Shown: in pieces, positions 1 to 8,308 of the stretch
Position numbering within the stretch: position 1 is the first letter of the stretch
How the letters are laid out: every line of letters begins with the position of its first letter
The notes under the pieces: generated by a model
What the model saw: only the letters and a program-made list of their open reading frames with translations
Database searches by the model: none
Told to the model about the DNA's origin: nothing
Source: Pseudomonas iranensis
Lineage (GTDB): Bacteria; Pseudomonadota; Gammaproteobacteria; Pseudomonadales; Pseudomonadaceae
Reading direction: 5' to 3'
Assembly (NCBI RefSeq): GCF_014268585.2
Contig: NZ_CP077092.1
Span: forward strand, 1,922,001 to 1,986,000
DNA: 64,000 nucleotides
Position numbers and translations under genes: made by a program

Positions 1-138
1 GTCGATACTCGTCTGCGCGACGCCAGCCGGGCGGGCGTCACGCCTTCGCAATTCGACGGCAAGAGTCGTGGCGTGCTGGCCTACCGCGCGTTGCTCAAGC
101 ACCTGCTCGCGCAGCAACTTGTTCCGCAGGTGGCCTGA
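1..138 (+). CDS. ParA-family ATPase, C-terminal end only (ParC-like)
   Basis: Only the last 45 codons are present, entering from the left edge and ending at TGA 136-138. The tail (…FDGKSRGVLAYRALLKHLL…) resembles the C-terminal helix of ParA/Soj ATPases. In Pseudomonas a ParA-type protein (ParC, PA1462 type) lies directly upstream of the CheW-like ParP and positions chemotaxis arrays at the cell pole. That order holds here, since ParP follows 90 bases later. The ATPase motifs lie outside the window, so the identity rests on context and a short tail. Confidence 0.6.
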   Translation, partial: VDTRLRDASRAGVTPSQFDGKSRGVLAYRALLKHLLAQQLVPQVA

Positions 139-166
139 GATGATTTCGATCCGCTTGCCCGAACCC

Positions 167-190
167 TGTGGGAGCGAGCCTGCTCGCGAA
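167..190 (+). repeat. Single REP unit, GAGCGAGCCTGCTCGC type
   Basis: A solitary copy of the palindromic REP found seven times in this window. It lies between the ParA-like gene and parP. The other copies come as inverted pairs; this one has no partner. Confidence 0.85.
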
Positions 191-228
191 GCAGACAACG
201 CGGTTTCCCTGTCAGGCGCTGATCACCG

Positions 229-1182
229 ATGAACCGCCCAGTGAAACTCACGTCACGTCCGCAACAGGCCTTGCAGTCCTATCTGGAAGACCTGCTGCTC
301 GACTTGCCCGAGGACTTGCCTGCGCCGGTCGAAGTACTGCCGCCAGTCGTCGAACAGGCGCAGCCTGAAGTGGTGGAAAGCACCGAGGCCATGGACGAGT
401 TCCAGGCCGCGGTGCTGGAAGAGCAGGCCCGTGACGCGCAGAAATCCGTCGCTCCGATTGCCGCGCCTGCTGCTGCCCCCGTGGCCAAAGCACCGGTGGT
501 GCTGATCGACGAACCGCGCGCGCCACTGTCGACACTGGCGCCGCTGCTGCAAACACAATTATTGACCGTGCCGGAACCCGAACCGGAGCCAGAACCCGCG
601 CCGCAGATTGCTGAGCCGCAGGTGCTGGTCCCGCCGTTGGTGGAAGTGCACCTGCCGCCGAACAACCCGCCGCCACCGGTCGAGCCCGATGGCCGTCCGG
701 CCTGGGCTGCCGAAGCCTTCGAATGCTTGCTGTTCGATGTTGCCGGGCTGACCCTGGCGGTGCCGCTGGTGTGCCTTGGCTCGATCTATTCGCTGGCCGG
801 CCACGAGCTGACGCCGCTGTTTGGCCAGCCGGAATGGTTCCTCGGGATTCTGCCGAGCCAGGCCGGCAATCTGAAAGTCTTGGACACCGCGCGCTGGGTC
901 ATGCCGGATCGCTACCGCGATGACTTCCGGCAGGGCCTGCAATACGTGATTTCGGTACAAGGTTACGAGTGGGGGCTGGCGGTGCATCAGGTCAGCCGCT
1001 CGTTGCGTCTGGACCCGAATGAAATCAAATGGAGAAGTCACCGGGGTCAGCGGCCATGGCTCGCCGGCACCGTGATCGAGCACATGTGTGCATTGCTTGA
1101 CGTATCCGCACTGGCCGAGTTGATCGCCAGCGGCGGGGCAAAGCACTTGAGTGGCAACAAGCCGCTACATAAACCGACATAG
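229..1182 (+). CDS. parP: CheW-domain protein ParP (chemotaxis array positioning)
   Basis: This 317-residue protein has an N-terminal half (about 1-150) rich in Pro, Glu and Ala, including an EPEPEPEPAP run, that looks disordered. A CheW-like domain fills about 160-305 (ECLLFDVAGLTLAVPL, LGILP, VISVQGYEWGLAVHQV). Family knowledge: ParP couples CheA arrays to the polar ParA-like ATPase ParC, so it is a cytoplasmic adaptor. It follows the ParA-like gene and precedes cheW, as in P. aeruginosa PA1462-PA1464. The chosen ATG is the first in frame after the upstream gene; no strong ribosome site precedes it, so the start is less sure than the gene. Confidence 0.8.
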   Translation: MNRPVKLTSRPQQALQSYLEDLLLDLPEDLPAPVEVLPPVVEQAQPEVVESTEAMDEFQAAVLEEQARDAQKSVAPIAAPAAAPVAKAPVVLIDEPRAPLSTLAPLLQTQLLTVPEPEPEPEPAPQIAEPQVLVPPLVEVHLPPNNPPPPVEPDGRPAWAAEAFECLLFDVAGLTLAVPLVCLGSIYSLAGHELTPLFGQPEWFLGILPSQAGNLKVLDTARWVMPDRYRDDFRQGLQYVISVQGYEWGLAVHQVSRSLRLDPNEIKWRSHRGQRPWLAGTVIEHMCALLDVSALAELIASGGAKHLSGNKPLHKPT

Positions 1183-1238
1183 CAGCCGACATAACAATCA
1201 GGCGATGGCATTTTCCAGTGCCACCACACAGAACACAC

Positions 1239-1257
1239 ACCGCCCGGGGCGGTTTTT
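1239..1257 (+). terminator. Short GC hairpin with T-run between parP and cheW
   Basis: ACCGCC/GGCGGT stem with a short loop followed by six T. It lies only 15 bases before the cheW start, so it could end or attenuate the parP transcript and leave cheW to its own promoter or read-through. Confidence 0.6.
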
Positions 1258-1272
1258 TCGAGGGGTCAGGGT

Positions 1273-1758
1273 ATGAGTAGTCAGGCGTCGAATGCAAAAG
1301 GTTCTGAAGATCCGATCCTGCAATGGGTGACCTTCAAACTGGATAACGAAACCTACGGCATCAACGTGATGCGCGTGCAGGAAGTGCTGCGCTACACCGA
1401 GATCGCGCCGGTGCCGGGTGCACCGAGCTACGTGCTGGGCATCATCAACCTGCGCGGTAACGTGGTCACCGTGATCGACACCCGTCAGCGCTTCGGCCTG
1501 CACAGCGGCGAGATCAGCGACAACACCCGTATCGTCATCATCGAAGCCGACAAGCAAGTCGTCGGGATCATGGTCGACAGCGTCGCCGAAGTGGTTTACC
1601 TGCGTCAGTCGGAAATCGAAACCGCACCGAACGTCGGTAACGAAGAATCGGCCAAGTTCATCCAGGGCGTGTGCAACAAGAACAACGAGCTGCTGATTCT
1701 GGTCGAGCTGGACAAGATGATGAGCGAAGAAGAATGGTCGGAACTGGAGAGCATCTGA
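1273..1758 (+). CDS. cheW: Chemotaxis adaptor CheW
   Basis: 161 residues, a normal CheW length, consisting of one CheW domain (about 15-155). It shows the expected motifs: WVTFKLDNETYGI, VPGAPSYVLGIINLRGNVV and a C-terminal ILVELDKMM. CheW is the cytoplasmic adaptor joining methyl-accepting receptors to CheA. A GAGGGG/AGGG ribosome site precedes ATG 1273. The stop at 1758 is one base before the TTG of the DUF2802 gene, so the two are co-translated. It is the standard CheW of the flagellar chemotaxis cluster; ParP upstream is the specialised one. Confidence 0.95.
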   Translation: MSSQASNAKGSEDPILQWVTFKLDNETYGINVMRVQEVLRYTEIAPVPGAPSYVLGIINLRGNVVTVIDTRQRFGLHSGEISDNTRIVIIEADKQVVGIMVDSVAEVVYLRQSEIETAPNVGNEESAKFIQGVCNKNNELLILVELDKMMSEEEWSELESI

Positions 1759-1759
1759 T

Positions 1760-2155
1760 TTGATTCTCGAGGTTGCGGTAATTGTTCTGTTCCTGTTCTG
1801 GGCCGGCACGCTGGCGATGTTCGTCTCGTACATCAAGGCGCAGCGAGTGATCGCTGCGCAGCAGGCCCAGGGTGATGCGCTGCGTGATCAGCGCATCAAG
1901 GACCTGGCCAAACGCGTCGACGACTACCAGAACGGCAACGTGCGCATGGGCGAGGCCCTGCACGAGTTGCGCGCGGTGGTAAGCCCGTTGCCGGACAAGA
2001 TCGTTGCACTGGAACAACGCGACCCGTCGAGCCTGTCATTCGCCCAGGCGGCGAAACTGGTGGGCATGGGCGCGAGTGTCGATGAACTGACTCAGTCGTG
2101 CGGGTTGACCCAGGCTGAGGCGGAGTTGATGCGCAAGCTTCATAAAAACAGCTAG
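1760..2155 (+). CDS. DUF2802 membrane-anchored protein
   Basis: 131 residues starting at TTG 1760, one base after the cheW stop. Residues 2-24 form a single hydrophobic anchor. A charged helical stretch (about 28-85, likely coiled coil) and a small C-terminal helix-turn-helix-like segment (VDELTQSCGLTQAEAELM) follow. It matches the DUF2802 family found after cheW in Pseudomonas (PA1465 type). The molecular role is unknown; the position suggests motility or chemotaxis. It is the last gene before the accessory island. Confidence 0.8.
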   Translation: MILEVAVIVLFLFWAGTLAMFVSYIKAQRVIAAQQAQGDALRDQRIKDLAKRVDDYQNGNVRMGEALHELRAVVSPLPDKIVALEQRDPSSLSFAQAAKLVGMGASVDELTQSCGLTQAEAELMRKLHKNS

Positions 2156-2171
2156 GAGCTTCGAGCTTCGA

Positions 2172-2249
2172 GCAAGATCAAAAGATCGCAGCCTTCGGCA
2201 GCTCCTGCATAGTTATCATGTAGGAGATGCCGAAGCCTGCGATCTTTTT
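2172..2249. repeat. Hairpin element, left edge of island (GATCAAAAGATCGC… family)
   Basis: An inverted repeat of about 30 bases per arm: AAAAGATCGCAGCCTTCGGC at 2179-2198 pairs with the segment ending GCGATCTTTTT at 2248, around a short AT-rich loop. The T-run after the right arm means it could also terminate the cheW-DUF2802 transcript. A near copy lies at 8414-8494, on the other side of the island. Confidence 0.8.
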
Positions 2250-2278
2250 ATTTTGTGCGCGAAGGACCGTTTGTCGGG

Positions 2279-2296
2279 ACTGTCAGATCTGACAGT
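2279..2296. promoter_or_regulatory. Perfect 18-bp palindrome, candidate LuxR-type (lux/las) box
   Basis: ACTGTCAGATCTGACAGT is a perfect palindrome ending 57 bases before the probable start of the first halovibrin-like gene. CT-N12-AG with a CAGATCTG core is the layout of las/rhl-type quorum-sensing boxes of pseudomonads. A possible -10 CATACT at 2320-2325 would put the palindrome near -44, a usual activator position. The pattern CTGT-N8-ACAG also fits a LexA box, although LexA sites usually have an AT-rich core. The same 18 bp recur at 8313-8330. Confidence 0.65.
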
Positions 2297-2353
2297 AGAT
2301 AACAACCTTCGATGCTCAACATACTCAAGATGAAATCTCATCAGGGTGTGAGT

Positions 2354-3994
2354 ATGAAACTCTTACTGTTCTTGACTTTAGTTTTTTCCGCTGCTGTTAA
2401 TGCCATGTCTGGTTCGGCGTTAGTGGCAGACTTGAATACAAAATATCAAAACAATGTTGCGCAGTGTTCAAATGGCACTCCTGCCTACTATTGTTCTGGT
2501 GTTCTTTTGCGGGCGGTAGACTACAGCGCATTTTTCAAATTCTGGGATTATGGTTCGCAGGCCGAAAAACTTGGATCCGTTGCATTCACTTATATCCGCT
2601 CGGATGTTGGCAGTACTGCACTTAATGGGAACAGAAAAAGCGGTTTTATCTTGAAAGATCAGACTTCAGCATTGGCGGTGGGTAAGGCTGTAAGTCTGCG
2701 TTGTATTTTCCCTTTCCCGACCGAATCACTCAATGAACGGGCAGATCACGGTTGTGGGTTCGCACCGAAAGTGGCGCAAGGGGATCCTGATCTTGCCAAT
2801 TGTGCAAAGTTATGGGGCTCTCCCACTACGGCTGCGGCATGGTTGAAAAATTTCAAGGAACATGATTCTTTGCCAAAGAACCAATGTTCGTTAAGTACGG
2901 TTGTCGCTGCGCAATTCAAGGCTAGTCTGGAAGCTCACAAACTCGTGGATGCAGCGTGGACGGCCAAACCCACTGAGGTTCTGGTTGAAACCTGGGATGA
3001 AAGCAAGCCTGAGAAACTTCCAATCGAGGCCTTGTTTTACGAGGCTTCTGTGCCGGGTAAATTGGCGGACGCACAGAAATTCCAACGGGAATACTACTTG
3101 GAAACGTCGTTGTATGTGCCAGTCGTGAGACTAAATCTGGCGGCACCGGATGCCAATATATTCAGCTACTCCGTTTCTGATCAGGTATTTGGTCAAGCGG
3201 CAGCCGAACGCCTCAACACTAAATATGCCAACGTGACAAACAACTGTGAAGGGCGGGCTGCTTATTATTGTAGTGGTGTGATTATCAGGGTCACCGGAAC
3301 CAGCCCTAAATACCACGCATGGGATCCGAGTCCAAACTCAATAAAAATGGGGGGAGTTTCGTTTTCCTTTTTGCGAAAGGATTTGGGCATCGAAATTTTG
3401 GTATGGAGCGAAATTCAAGGATTTATTTTCAAGGATTTTGACACGGCCGAGAGATTGGGAAGTTATCCGACACCTTTGTTATGTTCTTATCCCTCGGATG
3501 CCAATACATCCAGTCGACCAACCGAAAGAGGGTGTGGGCCGAATACGTTCTACCCACAAACCAGCCGTTCATGTCCCGAAGTGGGTGTGACGACATTGGC
3601 GCAATGGCAAGTTCATTATCGTTCGGTAGGTGGATCGGGTTATTTCTCTCAGCGAAACAGAAATCAATGTGGGTTTACAGCTGATAAGGATCAGTTTGCA
3701 TTAAGTCTACAAGCTCGGAATAACTTCGAGCGGCCTGTGGAAGAACGCCCGTACCATAACGAGGTCATGTTGAAAACTTGGCCGGAGGGCATACCCAAGC
3801 AATTACCTATTGCTGCTTTTTTTTACCTGTATAAACAAACTCGTGCAGTGGGGGTGGAGGGGGCGAAATACGCGCAGCAAGATTATTTTAATGTGACAGG
3901 CGATTTGTTACCGGTCATACGAGTGACCCTGGTCGATGGCGCACCGACCGCATTCAGTTTTCATGAAAACGAGCAGTCGGAGATTTGGGAGTAG
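2354..3994 (+). CDS. Secreted two-domain halovibrin-like protein, copy 1
   Basis: 546 residues from ATG 2354, chosen because a clean signal peptide (MKLLLFLTLVFSAAVNA) starts there; an in-frame ATG at 2312 would add 14 residues. The mature protein has two homologous domains of about 265 residues. Each carries the same series: C-x8-C-SGV, an F-x-YIR/FLRKD motif, GFI(L/F)KD, a C-x2-(F/Y)P site, GCG, another Cys, NQC, then LPI-x-A-FFY/LFY and a PV(V/I)R ending. Six Cys recur in each domain, as expected for a disulfide-bonded exported protein. It looks like the halovibrin (Hvn) family; Vibrio fischeri halovibrins are reported as secreted NAD-consuming enzymes. That name is from memory of the family, and activity here is inference. 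The codon use is AT-richer than that of the neighbours. Confidence 0.6.
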   Translation: MKLLLFLTLVFSAAVNAMSGSALVADLNTKYQNNVAQCSNGTPAYYCSGVLLRAVDYSAFFKFWDYGSQAEKLGSVAFTYIRSDVGSTALNGNRKSGFILKDQTSALAVGKAVSLRCIFPFPTESLNERADHGCGFAPKVAQGDPDLANCAKLWGSPTTAAAWLKNFKEHDSLPKNQCSLSTVVAAQFKASLEAHKLVDAAWTAKPTEVLVETWDESKPEKLPIEALFYEASVPGKLADAQKFQREYYLETSLYVPVVRLNLAAPDANIFSYSVSDQVFGQAAAERLNTKYANVTNNCEGRAAYYCSGVIIRVTGTSPKYHAWDPSPNSIKMGGVSFSFLRKDLGIEILVWSEIQGFIFKDFDTAERLGSYPTPLLCSYPSDANTSSRPTERGCGPNTFYPQTSRSCPEVGVTTLAQWQVHYRSVGGSGYFSQRNRNQCGFTADKDQFALSLQARNNFERPVEERPYHNEVMLKTWPEGIPKQLPIAAFFYLYKQTRAVGVEGAKYAQQDYFNVTGDLLPVIRVTLVDGAPTAFSFHENEQSEIWE

Positions 3995-4079
3995 GCTTTC
4001 GTAATGCTTGATGGTTTTCTAGTTTTTTCGGGTGATGACACCTCTTCGCATCTCTGTTGTATTCTCGAGGGTGAAAGAA

Positions 4080-5723
4080 ATGAAATGTCTATTATTTTTG
4101 CTCGCGTTATTTGTCGCGAAAGCCAGTGCCATGTCTGGTCCTGCGTTAGTGGCGGATCTAAATGCAAAATATCAAAGCGATGTCAAGCAGTGTTCAAATG
4201 GAACGCCTGCGTATTATTGTTCCGGTGTTCTTTTGCGTGCGGTGGACTACAGCACATTCTTCAAGTTTTGGGATTATGGTTCGCAGGCGACAAAGCTTGG
4301 CTCCGTTGCCTTCACATATATTCGTTCGGATGTGGGTAGTACTGCACTTAACGGAAACAGAAAAAGTGGTTTCATCCTGAAAGACCAGACTTCATCGATA
4401 GCCGCCGGTAAGGTATTGAACCTGCGTTGCATATTTCCTTTCCCGACCGAATCACTCAACGAGCGGGCAGATCACGGTTGTGGGTTCGCACCGAAAGTGG
4501 CGCAAGCGGATCCTGATCTTGCCAATTGTGCAAAGTTATGGGGCTCTCCCACTACGGCTGCGGCATGGTTGAAAAATTTCAAGGAACATGATTCTTTGCC
4601 AAAGAACCAATGTTCGTTAAGTACGGTTGTCGCTGCGCAATTCAAGGCTAGTCTGGAAGCACACAAACTCATGGATGCAGCGTGGACGGCCAAGCCCACT
4701 GAGGTCCTGGTTGAAACCTGGGATGAAAGCAAACCTGAGAAACTTCCAGTCGAGGCCGTGTTTTACGAGGCGTCGGCGCCGGACAAACTGGCTGACGCGC
4801 AAAAATTTCAACGCGAGTATTATCTTGAGACGTCTTTGTACGTCCCTATTGTGAAAATCAATATGGCAGCAGCCAACAAGCAGATATTCAGTTTTGATGC
4901 CAAAGATCAACGATTTGGTCAGTTGGTCGCTGAAAGGCTGAATAGCCGATACAACAATATTTCAAACAACTGTAGCGGAAAGCCTGCGTATTATTGCAGT
5001 GGTGTGATAGTGCGTACCACTGGGGCCAAGCCGTCTTACCATTCCTGGAACCCTAGCCCTACGGCAATCAACAAAAAAGGGGTTCCTTTCTCGTATTTGC
5101 GGAAAGATTTAGGCATTACAACACTGGCGTGGGGAGATCTTCACGGTTTTATTTTCAAGGATTTCGCGACTGCGGAGCGCTTGGGTACCTATCCGATTAA
5201 TCTACTCTGCTCATTTCCAACCGACGGGGGTAGTTGGAATCGTGCAGAGACGGGCGGTTGTGGTGCATATAACACTTACCCAACCAATAGCCGCTCGTGC
5301 CCCGAGGAAGAGGTAGACACCCTCGCTAAATGGATTACTCATTATCGGTCAGTTCCTGGATCAAGTTACTGGTCGGAGAAAAATAAGCATCAGTGTGGTT
5401 TTATTTCAAGTGTCGCGCAGTTTGCGTTAAGTCTTACGGTGAGAGCCAGTCTTGAAACTGAGAGCGAGCGTGTGCATCACAATGAAGTGGTTCTTTCGCT
5501 GTGGCCGCAGGATATTCCAAAGCAGTTACCACTGGCCGCGTTTTTCTATCTTCAACATCAGAGCGATGGTGCTGGTGTGATCGGCGCGAAATATATTCAG
5601 CAGGATTATCTCAATATGACCGGTGATGTATTGCCTGTTATCAGGGTAGATCTCGCACCCGGGGCTGCTACTGTTTTCAGTTTTCACGAGAGCGATCAGG
5701 CAGCGACGGTGAAGCGACGTTAA
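4080..5723 (+). CDS. Secreted two-domain halovibrin-like protein, copy 2
   Basis: 547 residues from ATG 4080, preceded by GAGG; the signal peptide is MKCLLFLLALFVAKASA. It is a tandem paralogue of the gene ending 85 bases upstream, with the same two-domain, twelve-cysteine layout. The first domain is almost identical to copy 1, including 153 consecutive identical bases (4508-4660 against 2782-2934). The second domain is clearly diverged, with many replacements and a different C-terminus ending in KRR. The absence of a terminator between the copies suggests one transcript from the promoter before 2354. The product name carries the same uncertainty as copy 1. Confidence 0.6.
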   Translation: MKCLLFLLALFVAKASAMSGPALVADLNAKYQSDVKQCSNGTPAYYCSGVLLRAVDYSTFFKFWDYGSQATKLGSVAFTYIRSDVGSTALNGNRKSGFILKDQTSSIAAGKVLNLRCIFPFPTESLNERADHGCGFAPKVAQADPDLANCAKLWGSPTTAAAWLKNFKEHDSLPKNQCSLSTVVAAQFKASLEAHKLMDAAWTAKPTEVLVETWDESKPEKLPVEAVFYEASAPDKLADAQKFQREYYLETSLYVPIVKINMAAANKQIFSFDAKDQRFGQLVAERLNSRYNNISNNCSGKPAYYCSGVIVRTTGAKPSYHSWNPSPTAINKKGVPFSYLRKDLGITTLAWGDLHGFIFKDFATAERLGTYPINLLCSFPTDGGSWNRAETGGCGAYNTYPTNSRSCPEEEVDTLAKWITHYRSVPGSSYWSEKNKHQCGFISSVAQFALSLTVRASLETESERVHHNEVVLSLWPQDIPKQLPLAAFFYLQHQSDGAGVIGAKYIQQDYLNMTGDVLPVIRVDLAPGAATVFSFHESDQAATVKRR

Positions 5724-5746
5724 TTGCGCTCGACGCGATTGAGGTT

Positions 5747-5794
5747 AAAAAGGCATAAAATTTGAGTTGTCTGCACTTTATGCCTTTTTTTTTT
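5747..5794. terminator. Bidirectional terminator between convergent units
   Basis: AAAAAGGCATAAA (5747-5759) pairs with TTTATGCCTTTTT (5778-5790), and T-runs follow on both strands. It lies 23 bases after the halovibrin-like copy 2 stop and 10 bases beyond the stop of the minus-strand Ig-like gene, so it can serve both. Confidence 0.85.
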
Positions 5795-5803
5795 GGTGGG
5801 TGT

Positions 5804-6451
5804 TCAAAGCATAACGCGCAACACACGAGAAAACATGAGGTTATCATTAGAGCCGGAGCGGTGAAGGCTGTAGTTTATCGATACGATTTTTCCTGCGTTC
5901 TCTGTTATCCAGTTTGCTGGAATGCTAAAAGCCATCGACGAACTATTTTGAATCGGCTGACTCTCGGTATCCCGGACCACCACGCCATGCCACCTTACTC
6001 TTACGGTGTAACCGGAAGCCATGTTCAAGAACTTGACTGTTACATTCTTCCTGTCAGCAGACAGTCGCGGCTCACTGAGATCAAATATTTGTGGGTCGAT
6101 ACTCAATGATAGTGCTTTGGAAATAAGCAGCGGCGCGTCAAGGCTCAAGCGGACGCTGTAGTTGGCTGTGACAAGGCTGCCAATGGAATCGATAACTTCC
6201 AATCGAGGTATTCTAAAGTTAAGCTTCCCGGGGATGCTTACGGTCAGTGTTTCGGTGTCATATTTATAGCGGCCATTTGTCCAGCGTACCCTCACGGTTT
6301 GCCCGCCGAGCATGCCGACGTAGTGTGGCACCTGCACATTGACATGTGTGCTGTTATAAACGTCGTTGAAGTTCAGTCGTTTACCGTCAGCACCGTAGGC
6401 CTCCAGAACTTTGGGGGCAGTAAGGTCCAATGCATTGAGTTCAGTACTCAT
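5804..6451 (-). CDS. Two-repeat Ig-like protein (short paralogue)
   Basis: 215 residues from the ATG at 6451, chosen for a GGAG nine bases upstream; an upstream in-frame ATG at 6478 lacks this. The sequence aligns along its whole length with residues about 370-574 of the adjacent larger protein: both have PKVLEAYGA, a Y/QYVGM-x-x-GQT-RVR motif, VP/IPR-x-EV-DSIGS, a G-Y-x-(A/V)RVR segment and the end FS-VLRV. Each half resembles a beta-sandwich (Ig-like) repeat of about 100 residues. No signal peptide, membrane segment or catalytic motif is visible. It is probably co-transcribed with the larger gene (52-base gap). Function unknown; an adhesive or surface role is only a guess. Confidence 0.7.
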   Translation of the reverse strand: MSTELNALDLTAPKVLEAYGADGKRLNFNDVYNSTHVNVQVPHYVGMLGGQTVRVRWTNGRYKYDTETLTVSIPGKLNFRIPRLEVIDSIGSLVTANYSVRLSLDAPLLISKALSLSIDPQIFDLSEPRLSADRKNVTVKFLNMASGYTVRVRWHGVVVRDTESQPIQNSSSMAFSIPANWITENAGKIVSINYSLHRSGSNDNLMFSRVLRVML

Positions 6452-6503
6452 CTCTTTAACTCCTTTTGGGGACATCAAGTGCGCGGCGGGTTGCCTGCAC
6501 TGC

Positions 6504-8228
6504 TTACAGCTCTACTCTCAATACCTGAGAGAACTGGCTTTGCTCATCGATACCGATCTGATTCACGCTGTAGTTGATCAATACGGTTTTTCCTTTGTTT
6601 TCTGATACCCAGTCCGCGGGGATTGAAAACTCTGCAGTGACCCCTGTTTTCATATCCTGCCATTGCGTCCGGCGGGTGATGATTCCGCTGAAACGGACGC
6701 GTGCCTGATATCCGTTGGCCATTGCCGGATATCGCACCGTCACTGTGGTTTGGTCGGGGGTAAGCCTTGGAGGGGGCAGCACGAACGCCTGAGCGTCTAC
6801 CGCCAGGCTAAGCGGATCAGATCGGTGCAATGGACCGTTCGGGTAGGTACGTACCGTGAAACTGACGGGAACGGTACTGCCTATGGAATCCACAACTTCC
6901 ATGCGTGGAACGTTCAGGTTCATTGCGCCAACGGCTGTCACCGCTGTGATTGCACTGTCGTAGACATGCCGCGCGGACGCGTAACGGACACGAATGGTCT
7001 GCCCAATCGCCATTCCTACATATTGTTCAATCTGAACCGTGATGTGCCTGGCAGTGTAGATATCGGACATTTTCAGGCGATCACCTTGTGCGCCATAGGC
7101 TTCCAGGACTTTGGCGGGCTTCAAGATGATTGTGGTTTTGACTGTGAAGGATTTAGCTTCGGACTCGGGCGATGCACTTCCACGAGCCACGCGCAAGGTG
7201 ACATTGACCGCGCTTTGGTCGCTTTCGTTGGCCCAAGCCAACGGTATAGGGAACTCTAGTGTTCCGTTTCCTGAATAGGTCTTGGGCGTAGTCTCGCGCT
7301 CTATTCGCCCCTGCCAATGAACGCGGACGCTGTCGTCGGCCAATAGACCGGCACCTGAGGCAACAACCTGAATGCTGGAAAGGTAAGCAGGATCCAGTAC
7401 ACCTCCTTGTTCGCCTTTAACCGTCGGTGCAGGTATGCGATTCACGTTTACGCTGACTTCAGTGGGAATGGCCCAAGGGGCAAAGGCATGTGGACGGTTG
7501 CCACAGCGATCAATCACCTGGAAGGTAATTGAGTGCTTACCATCCCCCGCACGCTTGATCAGCTTCTCATCGAACAAGATTGAAATCGGATGGTTTTTCG
7601 GGTCACTTATTTGCTCAGGAGTGACGGGATAAAACATCACCTGTTCTTCATTGCCCCATCGCGCCATTATGCGGTCGAATGGCGTGATGTTCGGATAAGG
7701 TTCGATAAGCATGACAATGCCGTTTTTTGCCATTGCGGCATCGACACCCTTCCCGATATCGGGAATGAAGCTATACAACAGGCGGGGATGACCTTGTGGT
7801 TCGGGTTTATCGAGCACATCACCCGGAAGTGTTCGCTTGATCAGAATGTTGAGCTTGAACGAGTCGGCTTCGTTGTGGCTGGAAGTGATAACACGATAAA
7901 AAACCGGAAACGCCCTTCCATCCAGTATCTGGCCCGCCGGTACACGGAAAAAAACGGGGGCTGTAAGTTTTTCGGAGGTGTCGAGGATTTCCGTCAGTAC
8001 GGGAGTTACGTCGTCGCCCCAGAAGAGCTGGCACCTTTGGCCTATTGCGTTATTGAACCACGGATCAACGCTGACGAGCAGATCGGCATTAAGGGGGGCG
8101 GCGCCAATGCCGCCGTGGTAACCCTCATTACCACCAATCGGTGAAATCCATGCGGGAATATCTGGTGCTCCTAGGGCCAGCGTATTGCTGTCCGTGGAGT
8201 TCTCATCGGTCTCGGGGGGCAAGGTCAT
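6504..8228 (-). CDS. Five-repeat Ig-like protein
   Basis: 574 residues, ATG at 8228 with GGAG about eight bases upstream. After a short polar N-terminus (about 1-25), the protein reads as roughly five beta-rich repeats of 95-115 residues. They are recognisable by a recurring aromatic or Arg motif (CQLFWGDD, IMARWGN, VRVHWQG, IRVRYAS, ARVRFSG) and by FxIP or LEFPIP strands. This suggests an Ig-like or beta-sandwich array. The last two repeats are duplicated as the next gene. There is no obvious signal peptide, so any export would need a non-Sec route. The gene is preceded by the palindrome at 8309-8334 shared with the halovibrin-like unit. I do not recognise a named family. Confidence 0.75.
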   Translation of the reverse strand: MTLPPETDENSTDSNTLALGAPDIPAWISPIGGNEGYHGGIGAAPLNADLLVSVDPWFNNAIGQRCQLFWGDDVTPVLTEILDTSEKLTAPVFFRVPAGQILDGRAFPVFYRVITSSHNEADSFKLNILIKRTLPGDVLDKPEPQGHPRLLYSFIPDIGKGVDAAMAKNGIVMLIEPYPNITPFDRIMARWGNEEQVMFYPVTPEQISDPKNHPISILFDEKLIKRAGDGKHSITFQVIDRCGNRPHAFAPWAIPTEVSVNVNRIPAPTVKGEQGGVLDPAYLSSIQVVASGAGLLADDSVRVHWQGRIERETTPKTYSGNGTLEFPIPLAWANESDQSAVNVTLRVARGSASPESEAKSFTVKTTIILKPAKVLEAYGAQGDRLKMSDIYTARHITVQIEQYVGMAIGQTIRVRYASARHVYDSAITAVTAVGAMNLNVPRMEVVDSIGSTVPVSFTVRTYPNGPLHRSDPLSLAVDAQAFVLPPPRLTPDQTTVTVRYPAMANGYQARVRFSGIITRRTQWQDMKTGVTAEFSIPADWVSENKGKTVLINYSVNQIGIDEQSQFSQVLRVEL

Positions 8229-8308
8229 CGGAGTGCTCCTGTCAGGGCAGCGCCGAGAATTATTCCATCGGGGCTGTCACTTCATCAGGCGACAACCGCG
8301 ACTTTTCG

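Noticed and set aside
4004..4339. Alternative-frame open reading frame at the start of halovibrin-like copy 2
   Set aside because: No signal peptide or homology; the overlapping frame from 4080 has both.
5762..6109. Plus-strand 115-codon frame after the island terminator
   Set aside because: Starts inside the bidirectional terminator and runs antisense to the short Ig-like gene.
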